A stretch of 64,000 nucleotides of DNA from Amycolatopsis sp. cg9 (GTDB lineage Bacteria > Actinomycetota > Actinomycetes > Mycobacteriales > Pseudonocardiaceae): positions 4,092,001 to 4,156,000 of the forward strand of contig NZ_CP166850.1 in assembly GCF_041346945.1 (NCBI RefSeq), written 5' to 3'. Below, in pieces: positions 43,699 to 53,074 of this stretch (position 1 is its first letter; each line of letters begins with the position of its first letter). The notes under the pieces are model-generated. The model was not told the DNA's origin. It saw only the letters and a program-made list of their open reading frames with translations, and ran no database searches. The position numbers and the translations under genes were made by a program.

Positions 43699-45477
43699 GT
43701 GACCGCCCCCGCTTGGCTCGAAGTGCTCAACGAGACGATGGACGCGTGCCGCACGCACGGCCGCGCCGATCTCGCCGAGCGCCTGCGCAGACGCCGGGAC
43801 GCCCCACCGGGGCAGATCCGGCTCGGCGTGCTCGGCTTTCCCAAACAGGGCAAGGGATACCTGCTCAACGCGGTGCTGAACGCGCCGGTGTGCGCGGTCG
43901 GCGACGCCCCGACCCCCGCGGTGCCCACCGAGATCGCCTACTCCGCCGAACCCGCCGCGACCCTGGTCGGCCGGTCCCGCGAACGGATCCCCGTCGCGGT
44001 CGAACGGCTCACCGGGGAGCTCGGCGCTCGCCCCGCCGGCACGCTCAGCCGCGTGGAAGTCGGTGTGCCGCGCGAACTCCTGTCGGCCGGGCTCGTCCTC
44101 GTCGACACCCCACCGGTCGGTGACCCGCGGTCACCGCGGACCGCCGCCGCCCTCGACCTGCTCGCCGAAGCGGACGCGGTGATCCTCGTCTCCGACGCGA
44201 CCGCGCCGCTGAGCCCCGCCGAACTCGCGCTCGCCCGGCACGTGCGCACCTGGTGCCCGCACGTCCTGGTGGCGCTCACCAAGATCGACGCTTCCCCGGG
44301 GTGGCGCGCGGTGGCCGAGCGCAACCGCGCGATGCTCGCCGAAGCGGGGATCGACGCGCCCGTCCAGCCGGTTTCGGCCGTGGTGCGCCAAGCCGCCGCG
44401 AAGGCCGGTGACGCGGATCTCAACGCCCGCTCCGGTTTTCCCGAGCTGCTGAACTGGATCGCCGAACAAGCCGCGCGCCCGGCCGACCAGTCCCGCGCGC
44501 TGCTCGCCGCGGTGGGCGTGCGCGCGGCGGCCGCGGAACTCGTGGAGTCGTTGCGCGACCGTGTCGACGCGGCCGGGCAGGAAGCCGGGCTCGGGCAGGC
44601 CGCGCTGCTGCAGCGGGCGCAGCGCCGCGCCGACGACCTGCGGCGGCAGAACACCCGGTGGCAGAACCTGCTGTCCGACGAGATCACCGATCTGTTGTCC
44701 GACGCCGAATACGACCTGCGCGAACGCACCCGCAAGATCGTCAACACCATCGACCGCACCTTCGACGAGGGCGACCCGGCCAAGGTGTGGGACGAATTCG
44801 CGCCGTGGCTGGACAACGCGCTGGCCGAAGCCGTCGACGTCAACTACACGTGGCTCGCCGACCGCGCGGAGTGGATCGCGCAGGCGGTCGCCGCGTGCTT
44901 CGGCGCCCAGTACGACCGCGCGCTGCCCGACCTCCGGCTCGACGGCTCGGGTGTCGAGGGCCTCGACGACGTCCGGCGGCCGAAGATCGAGAAGTTCAAG
45001 GTGGGGCAGCAGGCTTTCACCGGGTTGCGCGGGTCGTACGGCGGCGTGCTGATGTTCGGCCTGGTCACCAGCCTCGCCGGGCTGCCGCTGATCAACCCGG
45101 TCTCGATCGGCGCCGGTGCGGCGTTCGCCGCGAAGACGATCAAGGACGAAGGCGGGATGCGGTTGCAGCGCCGCCAAGCGGTCGCCAAGCAGGCGGCGCA
45201 GCGGCACGTCGACGACGTGTTCCTGCGCTTCAGCAAGGAATGCCGCGACTCGATCCGCGTCGTGCAGCGGCGGCTGCGGGACCACTTCACCGGGCTGGCC
45301 GAGGAACTGGCCGACGAGCTGACGCACGAGCGCGAGACGATCATGGCCGGGACCGCCGAGCGCGAACGCCGGACCGTCCACATCAGACGCGAGATCGACC
45401 GGCTGGCCGGCCTGCACCAGCGCGCGGGCGAGCTGGGCACGATCGCCGGGCGGCAGCGGCGGGAGCTTTCGGCGTGA
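43699..45477 (+). CDS. iniA: IniA-like dynamin-family GTPase
   Basis: 592 residues from GTG 43699. The G domain (about 30-250) shows a G1-like loop G46-F-P-K-Q-G51-K52-G53, switch-2 V-D136-T-P-P-V-G and G4 L-T-K195-I-D. The Ser/Thr normally following the P-loop Lys is Gly, an unusual loss of the Mg ligand. A long helical stalk with a hydrophobic hairpin (about 440-480: G-V-L-M-F-G-L-V-T-S-L-A-G-L-P-L-I) gives membrane insertion, as in the IniA paddle. Mycobacterial IniA is a dynamin-like protein that remodels membranes under cell-wall stress. It overlaps the iniC-like gene by GTGA. Confidence 0.82.
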   Translation: MTAPAWLEVLNETMDACRTHGRADLAERLRRRRDAPPGQIRLGVLGFPKQGKGYLLNAVLNAPVCAVGDAPTPAVPTEIAYSAEPAATLVGRSRERIPVAVERLTGELGARPAGTLSRVEVGVPRELLSAGLVLVDTPPVGDPRSPRTAAALDLLAEADAVILVSDATAPLSPAELALARHVRTWCPHVLVALTKIDASPGWRAVAERNRAMLAEAGIDAPVQPVSAVVRQAAAKAGDADLNARSGFPELLNWIAEQAARPADQSRALLAAVGVRAAAAELVESLRDRVDAAGQEAGLGQAALLQRAQRRADDLRRQNTRWQNLLSDEITDLLSDAEYDLRERTRKIVNTIDRTFDEGDPAKVWDEFAPWLDNALAEAVDVNYTWLADRAEWIAQAVAACFGAQYDRALPDLRLDGSGVEGLDDVRRPKIEKFKVGQQAFTGLRGSYGGVLMFGLVTSLAGLPLINPVSIGAGAAFAAKTIKDEGGMRLQRRQAVAKQAAQRHVDDVFLRFSKECRDSIRVVQRRLRDHFTGLAEELADELTHERETIMAGTAERERRTVHIRREIDRLAGLHQRAGELGTIAGRQRRELSA

Positions 45478-46676
45478 CGCGGGACGTCCGCGACCTGCTG
45501 GCCGCCGCGGCCGGGCTCTACCGGGACGACCCGCGGGCTTCGGCGCTCCTGCACGACTGCCTGAACCGGCTGGAGCAGCCGCTGCGCGTCGCGTTCACCG
45601 GCGCGCCCGCGTCGGGGAAGTCGACGCTCGCCGCGGCGCTCGGCGAATGGCCGACCCGCGCGCTGCGCGACCTCGTGCTCCTCGACGACCCCGGCCCGGC
45701 CGACGAAGTCCCGGACGCGACGGTCCGGCTGGTCCGCCACCTGGAACCGGACGAACTCGCGGCGGCCCACCCGCCGGGCGGCTCGCCGTTCGCGCGGCAG
45801 AGCGCGGTCAACTCGGTGCTGGTGCTGTCGCGGGCCGACGAGGTCGGGGCCGGTCGCATCGACGCGTTGCTGACCGCGAAGCAGCTCGCGCGCCGGGCTT
45901 GGCGCGAAGACCCGCTGTGCACGGGTTTCCTGGGCGTGATCGCGGTGGCCGGCCAGCTGGCGTACGGCGGCCGGTCGCTGCGCGACGACGAGTTCGACCT
46001 CCTGGCCGCGTTCGCCGCCGTGCCGCGCGAGGAGCTGGAACGCCACGTGCTGTCGGTGGATTCGTTCACCGACCCGGCGTTCCCCGGCCCGATCCCGGTC
46101 GAGACGCGGCGGTCGCTGGTGGTGCGCTTCGGGATGTTCGGCGTCCGCCTGGCGCTGACGCTGATCCGCACCGGCTGCGACGACCGGATCAAGCTGTCGG
46201 CGGAACTCGTGCGCCGCAGCGGCCTCGGCGAACTGCGGGACACGCTCGCCGGTTGTTTCGTCGCGCGGGCGGAGGCGCTGAAGGCCCGCACGGCGGTGAT
46301 TCGGCTCGAAGCGCTGCTGGCGGCCCAGCCCCGCCCGGGCGGCGACCGACTGGTGTCCCGGGTGGAGCGCTTCGCGGCGGCTGCCCACGACTTCCGCGAG
46401 CTGCGCCTGATCGCCGACATCCGCGGCGGCCGGACCGCCCTGTCCGGCGACCCGGCGGAGGAAGCGGTCCGCCTGCTGGGCGCCCAGGGCACGGCCCCCG
46501 CCGACCGGCTGGGCCTGGAACCGGACGCGGACCCGGGCGAGATCTACGACGCGGGCCTGGACGCGCTGCGACGCTGGCGCCACGAGGCGGAGCGCCCCGA
46601 CCGCCCCCACGCGGAACGGACGGCGGCACACGTGGTGGTGCGGTCGACCGAGGGCCTGCTGTCGCTGTTCGCTTAG
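45474..46676 (+). CDS. iniC: IniC-like dynamin-family GTPase
   Basis: 400 residues, start GTG 45474 overlapping iniA. The P-loop is complete (G43-A-P-A-S-G-K49-S50-T) and a V-L-S-R-A-D-E near residue 122 stands for the G4 motif, whereas the switch regions are weak. No clear membrane segment is seen. The shorter stalk matches IniC, the partner of IniA. With IniA's P-loop degenerate, this could be the nucleotide-competent member of a pair. Confidence 0.75.
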   Translation: MTRDVRDLLAAAAGLYRDDPRASALLHDCLNRLEQPLRVAFTGAPASGKSTLAAALGEWPTRALRDLVLLDDPGPADEVPDATVRLVRHLEPDELAAAHPPGGSPFARQSAVNSVLVLSRADEVGAGRIDALLTAKQLARRAWREDPLCTGFLGVIAVAGQLAYGGRSLRDDEFDLLAAFAAVPREELERHVLSVDSFTDPAFPGPIPVETRRSLVVRFGMFGVRLALTLIRTGCDDRIKLSAELVRRSGLGELRDTLAGCFVARAEALKARTAVIRLEALLAAQPRPGGDRLVSRVERFAAAAHDFRELRLIADIRGGRTALSGDPAEEAVRLLGAQGTAPADRLGLEPDADPGEIYDAGLDALRRWRHEAERPDRPHAERTAAHVVVRSTEGLLSLFA

Positions 46677-46696
46677 CGTCTGCCCGGCCCGGCGAT

Positions 46697-46781
46697 GCGC
46701 CCCAATGTGGCGTTGGTTGCGTCAGACGCACCGAACGCCACATTGGGTGCGCTGGACGCACCGAACGCCACATTGGGGCGC
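46697..46781. repeat. Compound repeat between convergent genes
   Basis: Two 23-bp direct repeats (46725-46747, 46755-46777; begin GACGCACCGAACGCC) with a 30-bp period lie inside a larger inverted repeat whose 18-bp arms GCGCCCCAATGTGGCGTT (46697-46714) and its complement (46764-46781) are perfect. It sits between the convergent iniC and WYL genes. It may act as a two-way terminator and has the look of a dispersed REP-like element. Confidence 0.7.
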
Positions 46782-46824
46782 TTGGCCCGAGCCTCGGCTG
46801 CCGCGGGCCGGCGCGGGGGCCGGG

Positions 46825-47790
46825 TCAGGTCCGGTAGCGGGTGGCGATTGCGGTGGCCCGGTCGTGCAACGCCGTGCGCAACCACTGCGGCGCAAGGACT
46901 TCCGCGTCCACGCCGAGCTGCCACAGCGCCCACTCCGCGTGCCGCCGGTCCTGGAAACCCACCTCGAGCCGCAGCCATCCGTCGGCGTCGATCGACTCGA
47001 CGGCGGCCAGCGCGGTCGCCACCAGCTCGGCCCGCCGCGCCGGGGCCACCCGGGCCAGCACCGTGACCTGGTCACCGCCCGTGCGGAACCGCTTGCTGCG
47101 GTCCTGCCACGCCCGGTCCAGGTCGACGCGGTCCGGTCGCCGCGCGGGCTCGTCGAGTTCTTCGGCGGCGACGATCCGCGACAGCCGGTAGGTGCGGTCC
47201 TCGCCGGACCTCGTCGCCAGCAGGTAGCCCTGTTCGCGCACGGTGACCAGTCCGATCGGATCCACCGTGCGCCACTTCGGCTTCGCGTCGACAGCCGCGT
47301 AGTGGATGCGCAGCCGGTGGCCGGCGAACACCGCGCGCCGGACCTCGGCCACGACCTCGTCGGGTACCTCCTCGGTGGCCGAGCGGCGGGCGAGGAGGTC
47401 GGTCTCCGGGTCGATGAGCAGCCGTTCGGCCACGCTCGCCGCGGTGTCGCGCTGGCTTTCGGGGAGCGCGTCGACCACCTTGAGCATCGCGGAGGCGAGC
47501 GCCGAGCCGAGGCCGAACGCCTGGGCGCCGCGGCGGGAGCCGGCGATCAGCAGGGCGAGGGCCTCGTCGTGGTTCAGCCCGGTGAGCTCGGTCCGGAACC
47601 CCGGCAGCAGCGCGAAACCGCCGTGCCGGCCGCGTTCGGCGTAGACCGGGACGCCCGCCGTGGACAGCGCCTCGACGTCGCGCAGCACCGTGCGGGTCGA
47701 CACCTCCAGCTCGCGGGCCAGCGCGGCCGCGGACAGCCGGCCGTGCCGGCGCAGCAGCAGCACCAAGGACACCAGCCGGTCGGCGCGCAC
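46825..47790 (-). CDS. WYL-domain HTH transcriptional regulator
   Basis: 321 residues from GTG 47790; the frame is open upstream to 48642 but the conserved start M-R-A-D-R-L and a leaderless TACGGT -10 fix this start. DeoR-like helix-turn-helix (about 1-60: A-A-A-L-A-R-E-L-E-V-S-T-R-T-V-L-R-D), then a WYL ligand domain (about 140-230: I-H-Y-A-A-V-D...T-V-D-P-I-G-L-V-T) and WCX tail. It is divergent from a RidA gene over a perfect 15-bp inverted repeat, its likely operator. Confidence 0.9.
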   Translation of the reverse strand: MRADRLVSLVLLLRRHGRLSAAALARELEVSTRTVLRDVEALSTAGVPVYAERGRHGGFALLPGFRTELTGLNHDEALALLIAGSRRGAQAFGLGSALASAMLKVVDALPESQRDTAASVAERLLIDPETDLLARRSATEEVPDEVVAEVRRAVFAGHRLRIHYAAVDAKPKWRTVDPIGLVTVREQGYLLATRSGEDRTYRLSRIVAAEELDEPARRPDRVDLDRAWQDRSKRFRTGGDQVTVLARVAPARRAELVATALAAVESIDADGWLRLEVGFQDRRHAEWALWQLGVDAEVLAPQWLRTALHDRATAIATRYRT

Positions 47791-47796
47791 GCGGAA

Positions 47797-47802
47797 ACCG
47801 TA
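47797..47802 (-). promoter_or_regulatory. -10 element of the leaderless WYL gene
   Basis: TACGGT on the minus strand, 6 nt before GTG 47790. The operator starts 2 nt further upstream. Confidence 0.5.
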
Positions 47803-47803
47803 G

Positions 47804-47836
47804 CCGAATACACGACACAGGGTGTCGTGTATTCGG
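47804..47836. promoter_or_regulatory. Perfect inverted repeat, probable WYL operator
   Basis: 15-bp arms (47804-47818, 47822-47836; core GAATACACGACAC) with a 3-nt centre. It covers the -35 region of the WYL gene and the upstream region of the divergent ridA, well placed to repress both. Confidence 0.75.
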
Positions 47837-47877
47837 TGCGAGGCTCTCCGCACTGTCGGTGAACCGGATGGAGTGGA

Positions 47878-48279
47878 GTGACTGTGGAACGAACGGCGGT
47901 CGACCCGTGGCCGTGGTCGGTGGGGCTGGGCTACCACCAGGGCGAGCTCGTCACCGGGGCGGCCCGGACCCTGTACTGCGCCGGGCAGGCCGCGATGAAC
48001 GGCGACGGCGAACCCCAGCACGACGGCGACCTCGCCGCGCAGCTGGCGTTGAGCCTCGACAACCTGGAGGCGGTGCTCGGCGAGGCCGGCATGGCGCTGG
48101 CGAACCTGGTCCGGCTGACCGTCTACACGACCGACGTCGACCTCCTCTTCCAGCACTACGGCGTGCTCGCGGGGCGGCTCGGCGCGGCCGGCGCCGCACC
48201 GGTGACCACGATGCTCGGCGTGACCCGGTTGGCGATTCCCACGCTGGTCGTGGAGCTGGAAGGTACTGCCGTCGCGTGA
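47878..48279 (+). CDS. RidA/YjgF family deaminase-like protein
   Basis: 133 residues from GTG 47878. The RidA fold markers are present: G-Q-A-A-M-N, D-L-A-A-Q-L-A-L-S-L-D-N-L, N-L-V-R-L-T-V-Y-T-T-D, and the final P-T-L-V-V-E-L-E. RidA hydrolyses reactive enamine/imine intermediates; this relative could be broader in substrate. Controlled by the divergent WYL regulator, and ended by a 13-bp-stem hairpin at 48287. Confidence 0.88.
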   Translation: MTVERTAVDPWPWSVGLGYHQGELVTGAARTLYCAGQAAMNGDGEPQHDGDLAAQLALSLDNLEAVLGEAGMALANLVRLTVYTTDVDLLFQHYGVLAGRLGAAGAAPVTTMLGVTRLAIPTLVVELEGTAVA

Positions 48280-48286
48280 AAAGCCC

Positions 48287-48319
48287 GCGGCCCGCCGGTA
48301 TTGACGACCGGCGGGCCGC
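48287..48319 (+). terminator. Hairpin after ridA overlapping a -35 element
   Basis: Perfect 13-bp stem (GCGGCCCGCCGGT) with loop ATTGACG. No T-tract. The loop contains TTGACG (48301-48306), a possible -35 of the next gene. Confidence 0.6.
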
Positions 48320-48324
48320 GACGC

Positions 48325-48344
48325 ACCATAGACCGGTCTATGGT
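48325..48344. promoter_or_regulatory. TetR-type palindromic operator
   Basis: Perfect 20-bp palindrome ACCATAGACCGGTCTATGGT, 26 nt upstream of the acyl-CoA ligase ATG. The TetR gene closing this two-gene operon is the likely binder. Confidence 0.75.
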
Positions 48345-48370
48345 CCAGCGCCGGCCGGAGGGAACCCGCC

Positions 48371-49914
<1,544 letters not shown>

Positions 49915-49915
<1 letters not shown>

Positions 49916-50460
49916 TGCCCCCGGTGACGCGGGACGCGTACTTCGCGGCCGCGCTGGACGTGCTGGCGGAGCACGGGTTCACCGAGCTGAACGTCGGCCG
50001 GCTGTGCCGCGGCCTCGGCGTCACGAGCGGGTCCTTCTACCACCACTTCGGCGGCTGGCCGGGGTTCGTGGAGCAGCTCCTGGTCCATTGGGAGCACCGG
50101 CAGGTGCGCATCCTGCGCGAACGGAACTTCGGCCGCGGCGGCCCGTCGGCGGACTTCGCCGCGCTGATGGACCTGACGCTCGGGCTGCCGCACGAGGCCG
50201 AGGCGGCCATCCGGGCGTGGGCGGCCAACGACGAAACCGTGCGGGCGGCGCAGAAACGCGTCGACTCGGCGCGGGTGCGGACGGTCGGCAAGGCCGTCAA
50301 GGGCATCGTCGGCGACGCCGGCCTCGCGCGGACGCTGACCTCGCTGGGCATGGCGATGCTGGTGGGGCACCAGCAACTGGCCTCGGCGGGGGAGCACAGC
50401 GAGCTGGCCGCCCTGCTGGCGGAATACACGCGCCTGGTGCACTCGCGCGGGCTGGCGTAA
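49915..50460 (+). CDS. TetR family transcriptional regulator
   Basis: 181 residues from ATG 49915, one base overlapping the ligase stop. The N-terminal helix-turn-helix (about 8-52: D-V-L-A-E-H-G-F-T-E-L-N-V...V-T-S-G-S-F-Y-H-H-F) is standard; the rest is the helical ligand domain. It presumably represses the operon through the palindrome at 48325-48344, with an acyl-CoA or its acid as inducer. Confidence 0.9.
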
Positions 50461-50489
50461 CAGCCCGCCACGAGGGAGCCGGGATCGTC

Positions 50490-51440
50490 TCAGCCGTACC
50501 GTTCGACGAGCGCGTCGCCGATCGAGGCCAGGTGGTCTCGCACCCCCGCGGGGCCGGTCACCTCGAGCCATTCGACCAGCCCGGCGAGCTCGCCGGCGAG
50601 CGCGTACTCGTTGTAGCCGCGGATCACGACCTCGACGCGGCCGTCGGTCGTGGCACCGCCGACCTCGAGCCGGTCGCCGAGCACCATCCGGAGCCGGGCC
50701 ATCCCGCCGGGTGTGCAGGCCGCCTGGATCTCGAGGGGCGTCCGCCTCCGGTCGACCTCGTCGGCGATCTCGCGCCAGCTCTCGGCGAGGTCGAACCCGC
50801 CGGGCCGGTGCACGGGATCGCCGGTCGGGACGGCGGACGACACGCGGTCGATCCGGAAGGTCCGCCGGCCCGCGTCGGTGGTGGAGACCAGGTACCACGA
50901 CGAGCCCTTGGCGACGATGCCCAGCGGGTGGACGGTTCTCTCGGTTTCGGCGCCGTTGCCGTCGACGTAGCCGAGCCGCACCTGGACGCCGCGGATCACC
51001 GCGTCCTGGAGCTCGTCGAGGAAGCGAGGCGGCGGCCGGTGCTCGACCCGGCCCGACCCCCACCGTTGTGGGTCCACGACCAACGACGACGCCGCCGCCT
51101 CGGCCTGCACCCGGAACGGCTCGGGCAGGGCGCGGACAAGCTTGCGCAGCGCCGCTTTCACGGCCGGCGTCGCGGCCGAGGCCGAGCCGGCGACCAGGAA
51201 CAGGGCGCGGGCCTCCCCCGCGGTCAGCCCGGACAGGTCGGTGCGGGCGCCGCCCACGAGGCGCCAGCCGCCGCCCCGGCCCTGGATGGAGTAGACGGGC
51301 ACGCCGGCCACGGCCAGGGCGTCGAAGTCACGGCGGGCGGTGCGTTCGGACACCTCCAGCTCCCGGGCGACGTCCGCCGCTGTCAGCTGCTCGCGCTGTT
51401 GCAGCAGCAGGAGGATGGCCATCAGCCGGTCGGCTCGCAC
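50490..51440 (-). CDS. WYL-domain HTH transcriptional regulator
   Basis: 316 residues from GTG 51440. Helix-turn-helix about 1-60 (A-A-D-V-A-R-E-L-E-V-S-E-R-T-A-R-R-D), WYL domain about 140-225 (V-R-L-G-Y-V-D...T-V-H-P-L-G-I-V-A-K) and WCX tail. It is a paralogue-like relative of the regulator at 46825. It is divergent from the epoxide-hydrolase-like gene over an imperfect inverted repeat at 51456-51483. Confidence 0.9.
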   Translation of the reverse strand: MRADRLMAILLLLQQREQLTAADVARELEVSERTARRDFDALAVAGVPVYSIQGRGGGWRLVGGARTDLSGLTAGEARALFLVAGSASAATPAVKAALRKLVRALPEPFRVQAEAAASSLVVDPQRWGSGRVEHRPPPRFLDELQDAVIRGVQVRLGYVDGNGAETERTVHPLGIVAKGSSWYLVSTTDAGRRTFRIDRVSSAVPTGDPVHRPGGFDLAESWREIADEVDRRRTPLEIQAACTPGGMARLRMVLGDRLEVGGATTDGRVEVVIRGYNEYALAGELAGLVEWLEVTGPAGVRDHLASIGDALVERYG

Positions 51441-51455
51441 ACCGCCGACACTCCC

Positions 51456-51483
51456 ACAGGAAACCGGTCACGAGGTGTCCTGT
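51456..51483. promoter_or_regulatory. Imperfect inverted repeat, probable WYL operator
   Basis: ACAGGAAACC (51456-51465) and GGTGTCCTGT (51474-51483) match at nine of ten positions around an 8-nt centre. It lies between the divergent WYL and hydrolase genes. Confidence 0.55.
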
Positions 51484-51559
51484 TTGGGCGACACGATGGC
51501 GACTTGACCGCTTCAGCCGTCGGCTGCGCCGACGCCCCGAACGACCGAGAGGAAACCCG

Positions 51560-52528
51560 ATGTTCGATCCGGCCGACTTTCCCGCACCCACCCTGGTCCC
51601 CGTCAACGGTGTGGAACTCGAGGTCTTCGAAGCCGGCCGGGAGAACGCCGGAAAGCCCATCGTGCTCTGTCACGGCTGGCCGGAGCACGCCTTTTCCTGG
51701 CGCCACCAGGTGCCGGCGCTGGCCGCGGCGGGCTACCACGTCATCGTCCCGAACCAGCGGGGCTACGGCGGCTCGTCCCGTCCTGCCGAAGTGACGGACT
51801 ACGACATCGAGCACCTGTCGGGTGACCTCGTCGCGCTCCTCGACCACTACGGCTACGCGGACGCCACCTTCGTCGGTCACGACTGGGGCGCATTCGTCGT
51901 CTGGGGCCTGACCTTGCTGCACCCGAACCGGGTGAACGGCGTGGCCGCGCTGAGCCTGCCCTACCAGGAGCGCGGGGAGCTGCCCTGGATCGAGTCCATG
52001 GAGGCCGTGCTCGGCGCCGACTTCTACTTCGTCCACTTCAACCGGCAGCCGGGGGTCGCGGACGCCGTGCTCGACGAGCACACGGCCCAGTTCCTGTGCA
52101 ACGTCTTCCGGAAGAACCAGCCCCCGGGACCGCCTCGGCCGGGGATGGCGATGATCGAACTCGCGAGGGCGGCGACACCCCTCGGCGAGCCCGTCATGAG
52201 CGACCGCGAACTGGCCGTCTTCGTCTCCGCCTTCGAGTCGACGGGCTTCACGGGCAGTATCGACTGGTACCGGAACCTCGACCGCAACTGGCGTCTGCTG
52301 GCCGGCGTGGACCCGGTCATCCGGCAGCCCGCACTCATGATCTACGGCGACCGTGACACGATCCCGAGGTCCGGACGACTGACGGAGTTCGTGCCCGGCG
52401 TGGAAGTGGTCGGCCTGGACTGCGGTCACTGGATCCAGCAGGAAAAGCCGGACGAAACGAACCAGGCGATCCTGGCGTGGCTGGCTCGGCGGGCTGCCGT
52501 CGGAAGCGTGCCCGGGGCCGGAGCCTAG
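51560..52528 (+). CDS. Alpha/beta hydrolase, epoxide-hydrolase-like
   Basis: 322 residues from ATG 51560 with GAGGAAA upstream. Oxyanion H-G-W-P-E, nucleophile Asp108 in G-H-D-W-G-A (Asp, not Ser, so epoxide hydrolase or dehalogenase type), cap region with W-Y-R-N-L-D-R-N-W Tyr, and late H of D-C-G-H-W-I-Q-Q-E-K-P. The Asp nucleophile and cap Tyr fit an epoxide hydrolase. Regulated probably by the divergent WYL protein. Its stop overlaps the convergent PPOX gene by 4 bp. Confidence 0.88.
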   Translation: MFDPADFPAPTLVPVNGVELEVFEAGRENAGKPIVLCHGWPEHAFSWRHQVPALAAAGYHVIVPNQRGYGGSSRPAEVTDYDIEHLSGDLVALLDHYGYADATFVGHDWGAFVVWGLTLLHPNRVNGVAALSLPYQERGELPWIESMEAVLGADFYFVHFNRQPGVADAVLDEHTAQFLCNVFRKNQPPGPPRPGMAMIELARAATPLGEPVMSDRELAVFVSAFESTGFTGSIDWYRNLDRNWRLLAGVDPVIRQPALMIYGDRDTIPRSGRLTEFVPGVEVVGLDCGHWIQQEKPDETNQAILAWLARRAAVGSVPGAGA

Positions 52529-52917
52529 GCGTTGCCGAGGATCCGGTTCACCGCGATCTCCAGGACCACCCGCTGCGGGTTCGGCTTGGGCTGGCGATAG
52601 CGCGCCGCGTACCGGTTCTCGGCGTCCCGGACCGACTCCGGGTCGTCGCGCAGCACCGCGCGACCCTCCAAAGTGGACCACTTCGGTCCCTCCAGCTGGC
52701 AGACCGCGACAGGGACGCCGTCGGCGCCCGCGGCCCGGATCATCCTGGCCTTGACCGACGAAGCGAACGTGATCACGCGGGCGAGCCCGGCGTCGAAGTC
52801 CACGGTCACGCCGACCGCGACGACGTGCGGGGTGCCGTCGGGCCGGACCGTCGTCAGGGTGGCCAGGCGGCGCTCGGTCCAGAAGGCGCGGAAGTCCGCG
52901 CCGCGGTCGATCTTCAT
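52525..52917 (-). CDS. PPOX-class F420/FMN-dependent protein
   Basis: 130 residues from ATG 52917, leaderless with TAGCGT 7 nt upstream. The split-barrel pattern (R-L-A-T-L-T-T-V-R-P-D-G-T-P-H-V-V, V-C-Q-L-E-G-P-K-W-S-T-L-E-G-R-A) is that of pyridoxamine-5-phosphate-oxidase-like proteins, here likely F420-dependent. Substrate unknown. It is convergent with the hydrolase. Confidence 0.85.
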   Translation of the reverse strand: MKIDRGADFRAFWTERRLATLTTVRPDGTPHVVAVGVTVDFDAGLARVITFASSVKARMIRAAGADGVPVAVCQLEGPKWSTLEGRAVLRDDPESVRDAENRYAARYRQPKPNPQRVVLEIAVNRILGNA

Positions 52918-52924
52918 GGGGTCC

Positions 52925-52930
52925 ACGCTA
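52925..52930 (-). promoter_or_regulatory. -10 element of leaderless PPOX transcript
   Basis: TAGCGT on the minus strand, 7 nt from the ATG, as in the LLM oxidoreductase gene. Confidence 0.45.
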
Positions 52931-52977
52931 GTCCGTCCGGGTGGCCCGGGTCGCGGTGAGACCACTCACGGTCATAG

Positions 52978-52994
52978 TAAGGAAAGTTTCCTAA
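52978..52994. promoter_or_regulatory. Near-palindrome before the GH8 gene
   Basis: TAAGGAAA-g-TTTCCTAA; the inner AGGAAA/TTTCCT arms are perfect. A TTGACC follows at 53001. Position before a secreted glycosidase suggests a sugar-responsive operator; the binder is unknown. Confidence 0.45.
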
Positions 52995-53074
52995 CAGTCT
53001 TGACCGGGTCTTGAACCTTCTGTCACGCTCTGATCGCCGTCGCCGCAGCCAACGATGTCCTTTACGGAGGAGCG

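Noticed and set aside
46725..46777. CRISPR array
   Set aside because: Only two 23-bp copies with a 7-nt gap, within an inverted repeat; no cas genes in the window.
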